Below, in pieces: positions 22,930 to 33,493 of a stretch of 64,000 nucleotides of DNA. The stretch's first letter is position 1. Each line of letters opens with the position of its first letter. The notes below the pieces were generated by a model, which was not told the DNA's origin, ran no database searches, and saw only the letters and a program-made list of their open reading frames with translations. The translations under genes were made by a program, and so were the position numbers. The stretch comes from Limanda limanda (Eukaryota > Chordata > Actinopteri > Pleuronectiformes > Pleuronectidae): NCBI RefSeq assembly GCF_963576545.1, contig NC_083639.1:21608118-21672117 (forward strand), read 5' to 3'.

Positions 22930-23390
22930 TATTACATTACATTCAGCTGACACTTTTATCCAAAGCGACTTACAATAAGTGTAATCAACCATGAGGGTAC
23001 AAACCCAGAACAAAAAGAATCCAGCAAGTTCAATTTTCCTCAAGAAAGCAAAACTACAAGTGTTACATGTAGTACCATAAAAGTGCAACTAAACTGAATT
23101 GTTTTTTTCTTTTTCTTTTTCTTTTTGTTCTCTTTTATCCAAGGTATAGTCAGAAGAGATGTGTCTTTAGGAGCCAGGACAGGGTTAGGGGGAGGGAGTG
23201 AAGGAGCAGCAAGCTGATTGGTGGATGCAGAGCGGAGTGGACGGGCTGAAAGGTTTGACCATGTCCTGGATGTAGGCTGGGCCCGATCCCAGCACGGTAC
23301 GCAAGTATGAGTGTTTTGAAGCAGATGCGGGCAGCCACTGGTAACCAGTGAAAGGAGCGGAGGAGAGCGGGAGAATGAGTGAACTATCAC
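22930..23390. repeat. Dispersed teleost repeat ('ccaaagcgacttacaataagtg')
   Basis: The left part reads 'tttatccaaagcgacttacaataagtg' then 'caaccatgagggtacaaacccagaac'. The right part reads 'gaccatgtcctggatgtaggctggg', 'ggtacgcaagtatgagtg' and 'ccactggtaaccagtgaaaggagcggaggag'. These are motifs I know from a widespread fish repeat family of uncertain class. A T-rich insert at 23101-23127 divides the copy. Confidence 0.65.
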
Positions 23391-25085
23391 TGTTCACATG
23401 TGGTTTATATATAAGTTTGAAGGATTTACTGAGCTGCTGTTAATAAATGTATTTTTTCTACATTGTATGTCGGCTATTTCAGAGGTCTGTAAATCAATCA
23501 AGGAAATATTGCCAAACAGGAAGTCAGTTTATGATTGTTGTTTCATAAGGGAGAACAGCACCCCCGACACCAGTGTCTGTGTCAGTCCAATTTGATGCTG
23601 CTGTTGTTTATCCGAGGACAAAGAGGAAGACATTTTCAATTTAGCACGCAGACTGCAGGCACACTGCCCACATACAGACAGAGAGTCCGATTTAGATCAG
23701 CAGTGTTGTATTCACTGAATTGCCAGGAACATGAGGTGAGATTCAAAATTAAGAACAAACTGATCATTTAAAAAACTGTTTTCTTCCATGTTGCAGCGAG
23801 TGAGGATTGTTGATCAGGTTTGTGTTTCAATGATTAATGTTAGTCTATCAATCTATCCAATCTTTTCCCATTCTCTCTGGTTCTCGGCTGCCCTTTATCC
23901 CAAATACAAATGAAAGGTTCCTAAAGTGTTTGTCTTCTCCCGTCATTCCCTGCCTGCCCTTTGCCTCTTGGAGCCTTGTTACTCACCTCCTCCTGTACCA
24001 TACACTCACTGGAACCAAATCTCCTGCACCTGCATAACCAGGCTCGATCCAGTTCCCTGAATTCCTGAAAGCACTGTGTTGCTCTGACCCTTGAAAAAAA
24101 TCACGGGTCGAGGGGGATGGAGAGGAGGGCAGGAAATCCTTTTAGTGGTGCTACAGAGATGGTGGCAGTGTGGAGGACTCCTCTTATGGGTGTGCATTTA
24201 TCTGGAGCCGGAAAGAGCTTTATTGTTGCACAGGGTTCAGCCAGGGCTCTGGACAGTAACTGTTTTTCACTGGGGGCCCCAGAAAAAAGCCTTTCTGTTC
24301 TGGAGTGGGGCCTCCTGAGAACCCTCTTTCTCTACCACAGCTCTTGCATGGAACAGGTCCACCTGGGTATATGCTGGATTTCATTCTCATGGGTTTAGTT
24401 TAATGCCATGTATCAAATCAGAAAAACTGTTAACGGATACTGCCACCGAGGAGTCTTTGTAGCACTATTTACTGTCCCAAATGAGGTTAAAATATTGTAT
24501 TTGTTCCATGAAGAAATGGTTTGAAACATGTAAATTAAAATCGTTTGGCTCATTCAATTATTAAACAGGCTCAATCATCACTTAGTTGATCTGAATATCA
24601 GTTCATACATCTGTTTTATTGAGTAAAACCCTACTTATTAATGAAACCCAAGCAACCAGATAAATAAACTTCATTTAAACCAGATGAGTTAAACTTAAAC
24701 GACTAAGCACACAAATGAAACATAGCCCTAGTGCAGAGCTCAGCGCTGCTCTTGTATTAGCTGAGTGACATTAGCTGCTCCAATCATAATACACTATCAC
24801 ATTCACTACACATCTCATTGCTACTTCCACCAATGTTCATTGCTGTTTGAAGTGTGGGGTATGGGCCAAGGAAGCTAACTGTTAAAAGTAATGAAATCGA
24901 ATCATCCTACCCCTTCTGATTGGCGCTCTCGTCAAAGATATGTCCAAATGACCATGCACTGCCTGACAAATGCTAGAAGCCTACTCTCTTGCTTACTCCT
25001 GACTATCGTATCTAGCTTGTGAAGACTGCGGTCATGTGCAGTGAGAGCAGGTCATTTAGTGACACACAGACAGACAGCTTTCTTG
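23391..25085. other. Intergenic spacer
   Basis: No gene or well-known element recognised; short open frames only. Confidence 0.4.
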
Positions 25086-25310
25086 GAGTAAATACTGTTA
25101 TTTTGCTGATGTACTCGGTTTCACGTGGCATCTACTGCACTTCTGTCTGTCCTGGGAGAGGGATCCCTCACATGTGGCTTTCTTTGAGGTTTCTATGTTG
25201 TTGAGGGATAAGGGCAGAGGATGTCACACCTTGTTAAGCCCTATGAGACAAATTGTGATTTGTGGATATGGGCTTTACACATAAGCATTGATTGATTGAT
25301 TGATTGAGAA
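25086..25310 (+). repeat. Dispersed teleost repeat with (ATTG)n tail
   Basis: The stretch contains 'catctactgcacttctgtctgtcctgggagagg', 'aagccctatgagacaaattgtgatttgtggatatgggct' and ends in ATTG repeats (25289-25306). A related piece of the same family lies near 55400-55490, and a short fragment with the ATCAATCAA motif lies near 39540-39600. Confidence 0.65.
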
Positions 25311-25384
25311 ACAACTAACCAATCCTACCTGCACCTTTGGGAGCAGATTTGATAAAGGGGCAGAGCAAGTAACTTCTTTTCACT

Positions 25385-25545
25385 TCCTTAAATGTTTTCA
25401 CCAGTTTCTTAATTTATGCATTTTGATGAAAGAATCTGGCATATTTGTGGGACTAATATCTGTGAATGTGTGAAATTTGGTGCAGCCTGATTGTACTTAA
25501 GGAAACTGTTGACAGCGGTATGCACTCAACTGAGGGCGATTTCCA
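25385..25545 (+). repeat. Dispersed teleost repeat, copy B
   Basis: This is a diverged copy of the element at 1-165, in the same orientation. Shared blocks include 'gactaatatctgtgaatgtgtgaaat' and 'aaactgttgacagcggtatgcactcaactgagggc'. Confidence 0.5.
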
Positions 25546-26069
25546 TTTAGCTATCTGGCCATGAGCTGAGCAGTAACATCCAGCCATAACCAAGAAAGGC
25601 ATGTTTTATTGAGATGAGAGTTTCACCTGAGTGATGGTAAGTGTGTGTGTGCGTGCGTGTGTGTGTCTGCCCTACATCAACAGACAGGGAGGCTAGGATG
25701 TAGAGGAGCAGAGGCCTGAGGGTGAACAGCTGAGGGCGACTATAGAGAGATTACAGAGGGAATGTGGGTCTTAATCCACTGTTATATCGCAGTCGTCCGA
25801 GTCTCCACTCACTGAGAGAGAGTAAAGAAAAGACGAGCATTCCTCCCAGCTCCTGCTACGCAGCACACCGACCAGGGCCTACAAGCGCCATTCTCCTGCC
25901 ATCTGGCCTTAACCAAACACTGAACAGCCCCTCAACCCTGATCTGCTCCTGCCCCTTCGCTCCTTTAACCTCTACCACCGTCATACACTCTCCATCTTCA
26001 CTCACCGATCCTCAGCTTCCTCCTCCTCAGACCACACTCCACAGCTCTGCTCGAAGCACTATATTGTTA

Positions 26070-26230
26070 CCAGTGGTTGGGGAAGTACTCAAACATTTTA
26101 CTTAGGTACATTTAAATAGGTCAAACTGTGTAAAAGTAAGTGAGTACTTGCATTTAAATGTGCTCTAAGTATTAAAAGTAAAAGTACTTGCAGAGTGTAG
26201 CACTTGGGTATGTGTAACAATGCACCTTGG
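26070..26230 (+). repeat. Dispersed repeat rich in 'aagtactc' and 'aaaagtaaaagta'
   Basis: It begins 'agtggttggggaagtactcaaacattttac' and runs into 'gtattaaaagtaaaagtacttgc'. This is the pattern of a familiar, highly copied fish element. A short related run (agtaaaagtaaaagtag) lies near 11402-11420. Boundaries are approximate. Confidence 0.55.
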
Positions 26231-27942
26231 TTGATATACAAAATATATAAAAGAAGTATTAAAATACAAACAAAATTGACGTAGGTCTAATACCTTTTTT
26301 TCCTCATCCAACTATAGTTCAGGGGCTTTATGTGATCAGATGAATATTAACTGTCATGGGTTAACAGTTGAGTGGGATGGGCACTGCCGGGACACAGTAC
26401 AAATATCAGTTGCAGAGTGATGCCTTCACACATTTAAACTGGCAAAAATGTAATATAGTTCCTTATCTTGTTTGTTAGATTGCAAATACTGCAAGAAAGG
26501 ATACATTGAGACATGCGGAATTTAAGGAGAGGAAACAAGGAAAAGTGAGTTAATGGCTCCTATTGATTTGGAGACCGCTTACTTGAAAGAAACTCTACTT
26601 TTGGGTAAATGTGAGGCATCTCCTGTGAGTGACAAGTTGTTACTATTCAGCTACCAGTGTCTACAAAACCTTTCTCACACTCTCTGACACCTTTTTATTG
26701 GATGCTATTCCAAAAATGTGTCATGTACCTGCTGACTTGTGAAGGAGGAACTCCGCCTCTCTGTCTCTGACACTTCCCCTTATCGATTCTCCTCAGCAAC
26801 TCATGCACCTTTTTCACATGTAAAAAATATCTCCTGCTCTAGTGCTGTGTACTGTCTGTCTATCTGTCCATGTGTTTTTTTCATCTCTCCGGATCCTCTC
26901 CTTTCCTTTCACTCTCGCCAAGTCGATTCTCCCATCTGTCTCTCGGTAAGTAGATGGCACTGAGCCAAGCATCGGTAGGCCTGCCCTCACCATAACAACC
27001 AGTGGAGAAGTCTTCATTTGATGGGACAAAAGGACCTCCGAGAATCACTGCCGTTCCCCTGGGAGCTTGTGCTCGCTGGCCAGCTGCCTACGGAGATAAG
27101 GGTATATAGGTAGGAAAGAAAGTAAGGTGGAGTTTCCTGGAAGTAATGGATATACATCAATGTGGCATTTAACCCCCTTGCACTGTAAAAGAGCAGCTAA
27201 TGCAAACACTTCCTATACTGCTACTTAGCATATGAACCCTCCACACATACTGAAATTATGTGGAGTTCATTTGATTCATAAAGAATCATTATTTTTACAT
27301 CCTGTTTAATGAGGCCCAATTAAATGTGATTGGGTTGTAAGCGCTGAAGTGTGCTCAGGCCCCATTAGCTCCTCCATACAATGCTACACAAAATTGCAGA
27401 CTAAACCCTGACATATACCATAACTAAAGATGGACGGCCCGTCTCCATTTCCTCCCACTATCCAGAAATAAGAACAAAATATCCTGGATACAAATGCTGC
27501 CATCCACCGCATTTGGACCCAGACTATGCAGAGTAACGATAAGGTGATAGAGCTGTGGTATCCAGATTGCACATATACACACACTTGACCAAGCATGAGT
27601 CAGTCTCACTTGTCAATCATGTAGTTTCATTCCGTTTTTATACTGTCATTGTAATGTGAAGTAGTTCACATGTAGGGTAAAAGTGTCATCTACCGGGATA
27701 GTTGTTACTACGTGTAAAAAAGTAGCTTGCTGACAGGTGGTGATTCTGAAAAGCTTTGTCGTGCTTTAGAAAATGGTTGACAGTAATGTATGAGAATACT
27801 ATAATAAATCTTCAAACACGGACAGAACTGACAGTCCAGTCTAAGACAGACAGAATAAAACAATTCTTTATTTCCCTCTAGCCCCAAACAGACACCATAT
27901 GTATACAGCATAAATATATATATATTGTATAATTATATATTA
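26231..27942. other. Intergenic spacer
   Basis: No exon or element recognised. An (AT)-rich run lies at 27912-27940, immediately before the LINE relic. Confidence 0.4.
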
Positions 27943-29258
27943 TGCCATCAAGTGCCGCATATACCAAGGATATGCTCTGTCCCCTCCTCTCAGCTGCATA
28001 GGCCGAACCCCCGGAGACAGATCATCACAAAGAGTGGCTAGGGATACCGACTTTGAAGCGGAGCAAAGATCAGCCACCTCCTCTACATGGATGACATCAA
28101 GCTGTATGCTAAGAATGAGCAAGACATTGACTCACTGATCCACACCAGCAGAATCTACAGCAACGACATTGGAATTTATCAAAAAGAGGCAAGATGATCA
28201 GAACTGAAGGGTTTGACCTAGGCAAAATAACAGATGATCTGGACGGATACAAATATCGTGGGATCCAACAGGCAAATGGAAACTATGAGGAGGCCACAAG
28301 GAAATCTGCCACAATCAAATACCTATGCAGAGTAAGGAAAGTCCTGAGAAGTCAGCTAATTGGAAAGAATAAGGTTCGAGCCATCAATACATATGCCCTG
28401 CAGTCATCAGATACCCAGCTTGTGTAATAATCTGGCCAAAGGAGGAGATAGACGCCACTGATATCAAGACAAGGAAACTCCTCATTATGCATTGAGGGTT
28501 TCACCCCAAGTCCAGCACCCTGAGGCTGTCAGTGAGGAGGGAGGCCAAGGACCAGTGAGCATCAAAGCCACTATCCAGGATGAGGCAATGGAAATCCAGG
28601 ACTACATCAGAAAGATTGCTCCAAGTGACGGGCTGCTAAGTGAAACCCTCAGACAACAGAAACCTGGTGATGATAAGGAGGAGGAGGAGATGGAGGAGAA
28701 GGAGGAAGAGGAACCATCGTGGAAGGACAAGCCCCTGCACCGCATCTACCACTGAAAAATAGAGGAAGTGGATGATATCAGGAGATCCTACCAGTGGTTG
28801 GAAAGTCATGGCAGCACAATAGGCCCTAAGCACAAGATCCATAGAGGCTATAAGGTCTACCACATCAGGCAAGACCAAAGGTGCAGGCTTTGCAAAGATG
28901 CCCCTGAGCCAGTCCAGCACAGTGTAGCAGGGTGTAATATGCAGGCCAGGACAGCACACACTGAGAGGCCTTACCAAGTTGCTGGGATAGTGTACAGGGG
29001 TAGTGTGCTGGTTATGGATTAGAGGTGCCCAAGTCTTGATGGGACATACCACCAAAGGTGGTAGAGAACAACAGACCTAAGATCTCTCTTTGGACTTCAG
29101 ATTCCAGACTGACAAAACAGCTGCTGGCTAACCAACCGGACATAGTAGTGATGGACAAAGAACAAAAAATGGCATTAGTGATAGATGTCGCAATCCCAGC
29201 AGACAGTAACATCAGGAAAAAAGACCATGAGAAGATTGATAAGTACCAAATCTATTAG
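27943..29258 (+). pseudogene. Decayed LINE (R4/Dong/R2-type) with restriction-like endonuclease
   Basis: The 3' part of a non-LTR retrotransposon ORF can be read in pieces. Before the active site there is a GYALSPLLS segment (first Asp of the usual GDxLSPLL lost). The catalytic YMDD box is at 28084-28095. A TGA stop follows at 28195-28197, and the thumb region continues in another frame (28194-28427). Further frame changes lead to a GAG-rich insert (28677-28712) and a CCHC zinc motif CxxC-x8-H-x4-C at 28882-28935. The last piece (29058-29258) has NQPDIVVMD, LVIDVAIPADS and KKDHEKIDKY, the pattern of the PD-(D/E)XK endonuclease that ends R2/R4-type elements. Such elements copy themselves by target-primed reverse transcription. 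This copy is dead and 5'-truncated. Confidence 0.8.
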
Positions 29259-29279
29259 CAGCACTTTGTTGTTCTATGA

Positions 29280-29405
29280 GGGGGAATTTGGGGGGCAGCA
29301 TTAGCCCAAGGACACTTCAGCATGCAGAGTGGGAAGACTGGGGATCGAACTGCCGACCTTCAGGTTGGAGAACGACTGCTCTAGCCCTCAGCCACAGCCG
29401 CCCGA
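29280..29405 (-). mobile_element. tRNA-derived SINE fragment
   Basis: Read on the minus strand it begins 'cgggcggctgtggctgagggctagagcagtcgttctccaacctgaaggtcggcagttcgatc', a tRNA-like head with A and B box character, followed by 'gcatgctgaagtgtccttgggc'. A related copy lies at 36385-36522. It lies directly after the LINE relic. Confidence 0.7.
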
Positions 29406-30553
29406 GCTTGAGAAAAACATACCACCCCATACCCCATGTGTGGGGTGTGAATTTTTTTATATATATACAGTATGCTGCAGATCTGGTTTCCTCCACAGCC
29501 ATACATGCCCAGCATCTCACTGGATCCTCCTCTGCTAACCTCTCAGCTGTGGTCCCATGCCCAGGCCGGCACGGCTGTGATCCCAGTCCTATAGGAGAAT
29601 AAGGAGATAGTTCATGGTGGAGCTGAAGTCATCGGACAAGCATCCGTCAGAACAGCCAGCAAAACAATAGACCCCACTGTCCTGCTAACACAAGGTTGGT
29701 TTTGGACAAGAGGCCGGAGAGCACTGAGATGGACCGGCAGCAGCTATGGAACTGACAGATAGAGTTTGACCTCGTTGGGTACTGTAACACCCCACATACA
29801 CCTAAAGTGAGAGTGATGAGTGTCTCCAAAGACACGTTTAACATACCCACTGAAACTGTGTTGTTCTGAATCAATAAACCCAGATTTCTGCAAAGAGAAA
29901 CCCCAGTTTCTCTGAAAATACCACACACATACACATGTTTCGGAGCCCTGAGCAAGGGTTTGCAGAGATAAGTGAAAGTCTGATCTTGATACTTGCAGCC
30001 AAAGTGTTGGACAATGAGATTTTTCCTTTGGAGGTGCCGCCAGTGGGCAGAGGAGTGGAGAGACCGGGGTCATGTCAGTCCTCCATCGCCCGCTGTTTTA
30101 TTCTCCTCTCTCCAGAGTCACAGCCACAGTTAATCTCAGCCCTCCACCCCACTGTGCCCGACCCCAACCTGCCACCTCCGTCTCCATGCCCGCCATATCC
30201 CCATGGCAACAAGGACCAGCCATGTGGTATACACGTAGATTCACACACGGGGCATTGGGTGTTTAAAAATTAAAACAGAAAAAGATTCTGATTTGTAGTG
30301 AAAATGTTTTGTGTCTGTATAGGCAAAACAGTCAGAGACGGCTGTACCAATCACTGACTGGACCTCCGTTGTCTACTGTACTCTCTAATTCTGCCCCCCC
30401 CTCTCTCTCTTCTCCCACTCTCTTCTGGAGAAACAATGGTCAAATCCATAGGCCACACATGCACAGAAAAACAATGTGGCCTGTGTGTGTGTCTCTCCCT
30501 CTCTCCATTGAACAAGCGTAAGAAGGATACAAAGAAAGCACTGACAGTACACC
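29406..30553. other. Intergenic spacer
   Basis: No exon supported. A short TATA run lies near 29456-29468. Nothing else recognised. Confidence 0.35.
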
Positions 30554-30582
30554 GCACACGCACGCGCACACAAACACACAAA

Positions 30583-30619
<37 letters not shown>
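30554..30619. repeat. (CA)n microsatellite
   Basis: CA-rich run with several CG and AAC interruptions in its left half and a pure CA run in its right half. Confidence 0.95.
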
Positions 30620-30623
<4 letters not shown>

Positions 30624-31054
30624 GCAAAGCAGAGGGGTCCTGTTTATGCATTCTGTAGTGTAGGAGGTCATTATTTGGTTTATGCATTAAAATATTAAAT
30701 CTCCCTTTCACATTAATCACACAAGTTCAGTCACAATTAAAATATATGTGTGTGTGTATGTAGTCACATACTCAAAAGATTTGTGCAGACTTGTGTTGGT
30801 GGATGGGTGGGTGTCGTGCGTAGATTTGAATTGCACACGTTTCAGAGGAAAGGGTTGTGGGTCACCTCTGACTGCAGTGTTTGAACAGAGTTGAAGGAAT
30901 GTTTCACTAAACATTTGACTCACACACACACACAGTGCATAGGCTTCATATGATGGGAAGCCGTGGAGCAGTCACACATCTCCTCTATCCGGCTCTCTGA
31001 ATGAGTCAAACGTCAGAATTTTGCACTTATAACTTGGGCTACCCTTATTGTGAC

Positions 31055-31345
31055 TATGTGTCTGTCTGTGTGTGTATGTGTGTGCGTGCGTGTGTGTGTA
31101 CTTGCACTTATATATATGTGAGGACCATCTTGAACCTGGACCTCACGTAGTGAGGAGATTTTCGGGGCGTTAGGACATTTTCCCTGGTCCTCACTTTTTG
31201 AAAGGCCTGTGATTGGGATTAGAATTAGGTTTATGTTAGGTTCAGGGTAAGGTTAGTGTTAGGCATTTACTTGTAGTGGTTAAGGTTAGGGTGAGGAGCT
31301 GGCACATGCAATATGCCAATGAGCCTGATATTATTCTCCTCATTA
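31055..31345 (+). repeat. Dispersed repeat with TTAGGG-like core
   Basis: It starts with a TG-rich tract (31061-31100), then 'gtgaggaccatcttgaacctggacctcac', 'ttccctggtcctcac', and a middle of 'ttaggttcagggtaaggttagtgttaggcattta' with 'gtggttaaggttagggtgagg', and ends 'gccaatgagcc'. This is a common vertebrate/fish repeat whose core resembles degenerate telomere repeats. Confidence 0.65.
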
Positions 31346-33180
31346 AGACAGAAGTAGAAGAATGTGTGTGTGTGCGTCCAGATGGCCTCTCTGTGCTGGC
31401 ATGACTTCATCCACATGCTAAACCTACACAGACATCACATCACATATCCCAGAGTCAGAGCTGCCTACACACTGCGCACCACAGAAGCTCAGCAGATAGA
31501 ACTGATATCCACAGAGGGACCATGCACTGTATCCCCACAATACACAAAAAGATTAGCATGTGGTTCCTGTATGTGAAAATTATAGTCTGATAGATTACAC
31601 TAAACAGGTCTTTTGTAGTTGTTATTTCAATTCCTAAAGAAATTGAAATGATGATTGAAGCTTTTAGCACTTTCCATTTCGGCCATTGGTTCACAGCTGA
31701 GGGCTGCACCAGCCAAGGGGCCAGAAGATAAATTGATTTCTTTACTATTACTTCTCTATATTTAAATTCATGTATATAACAGGTGAGCCCACAGATTGCA
31801 TTGTACAAAGTCAATAAACAGCCTTACTTATGTTTGCTGCTTTGCTGTCTACAGTGTAGTCTTGATTGTCTGCTCAGGACGACTTTGCTTGGAAGCCTCC
31901 TCCATTTTATTAACATTATTTAATGTGGCGACGCCAGCGAGCGAGTTCTGCCAGGCAACTCGAGCTATGCTGCGCCAATCATGACATACCTCACTCTCCA
32001 CAACCATCTATAATACACACTCGACTTATCAGGTAGTCTATTTAACCAGAGATTTCCCATCAACCCCTCCTGCTCGCACTGCTGCTGCAGTATTGCAACC
32101 AGTTGCTTCAGCCACCACCAACATCCACCTGTAGGCTCCTGTGTAATCATATGTGGGAGTGATTAAGTTGGAGCCTAGACAACAAACACTAAATCTGTTG
32201 TAATTCTGCAATAAATGTCCAAACGTGAGTTGTTGAAATCGGTTATTACAGTTTGAATATAAAACTTTCCCTCCACCTGTGAATGAATTGACCAATTTCA
32301 AATACTTAAAAAATACGATTTAAACACAAATAAAGTTGGAATCAACTGATCTACTGTTGATGAATATAACGTTCTTTTCACCCACACAAAAGGAATAGTT
32401 TTAGATTTTGGTACATCTGCTCATTTGCTTTCTCTGAGAGTTTGAAGAGAAGATCGATACCATGCTCATGCCTTAACACTATATATGAAGCCAAAACCAA
32501 CCAACATTAGCTTAGCTTAGCACAAAGACTGGAAGGAGGAGCTTTCACTACGGACATATATGCTGTCTACCTTCTTTCTTCTGACCAATCTTAAAAGAAA
32601 TGCTTCCAAAATTGTTAAAACTATCTTTTCAACAAGACAAAGGTTCCTTATAAATTAACCCATTGTACAATGTATTTGTGTGTGTGTGCGAATATATAAA
32701 CACACACACACAGAGTAATAATCCATCCATCCATACAGTATCTATCTATCTACTATTATCTGAGGGTCATAATTGTAAAGTAAACAACTATTTGTAATTA
32801 ATGATCCTTCACCAGCCTTGTTTAAAGAGACAGCAGATAAGTTGTGTAGGACTGCACATCAACACAGCCGGTTTTCCCTGCAGGCCCCAAGATTCATAAA
32901 AAGACAGCAGTGAAATGTGCTGACATTCAACCAGAGGGATGTGAGAAACTATGAGTACTTCAGTTTAAAACAAATCACAGCAAGACGGCAGCAGGATTTC
33001 CTAAATCCTCTAAGTTCACACCCTGAGGATTCCTATCAGAAGTGAACCTGTGATGGTTTGTTAACTGAGCAGTGAGTTTATGGCAAACGACAGACTGGTG
33101 CTTCGACGCTGCCACCCAGTGTCAAGCTCAGAGCATCGCAGGATATTATTACTTCCCCATGAAAACTTAGAAACGTCACT
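31346..33180. other. Spacer downstream of p3h1
   Basis: No exon found. A copy of the 'TTAGCTTAGC' repeat lies near 32385-32540, a short TG/CA pair near 32678-32712 and CATC/TATC repeats near 32724-32752. Confidence 0.4.
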
Positions 33181-33186
33181 TTTATT
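33181..33186 (-). terminator. Candidate p3h1 poly(A) signal
   Basis: TTTATT on the plus strand (AATAAA on the minus strand) is the first such hexamer downstream of the p3h1 stop codon, 308 bp past it. That gives a plausible short 3' UTR. It is a match to the hexamer only; the cleavage site is unknown. Confidence 0.4.
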
Positions 33187-33493
33187 TAGTTTGATTCACA
33201 CAGTTGATTTGGGTTTTCCTCAGCAGAACAGCGCTGCCCATATTAACCTCTCCCTGTTTAACACAGCTGTGGTTGGTTTAACAACACGACGTCACAAATA
33301 AAAGAAAATAAAGAGAATTCAGATAAAATGAGATGAAAACACGAATGTAAAATAGACTCTAGTAATGATTCGAGTGACATCTACAGTGGAACGGCATCGC
33401 AACAGTTAATTTAAAGGCAAGTAACATTTTAGTAAAACCCACACAGAAGACCTTAAAAACAACATCACATTAACAGTCACAGGTGCTGTTGCA

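Noticed and set aside
31200..31290. Interstitial telomere tract
   Set aside because: GGTTAGGGT-like words are scattered and degenerate and belong to a common dispersed repeat with 'gtgaggacc' flanks, not to a telomere array.
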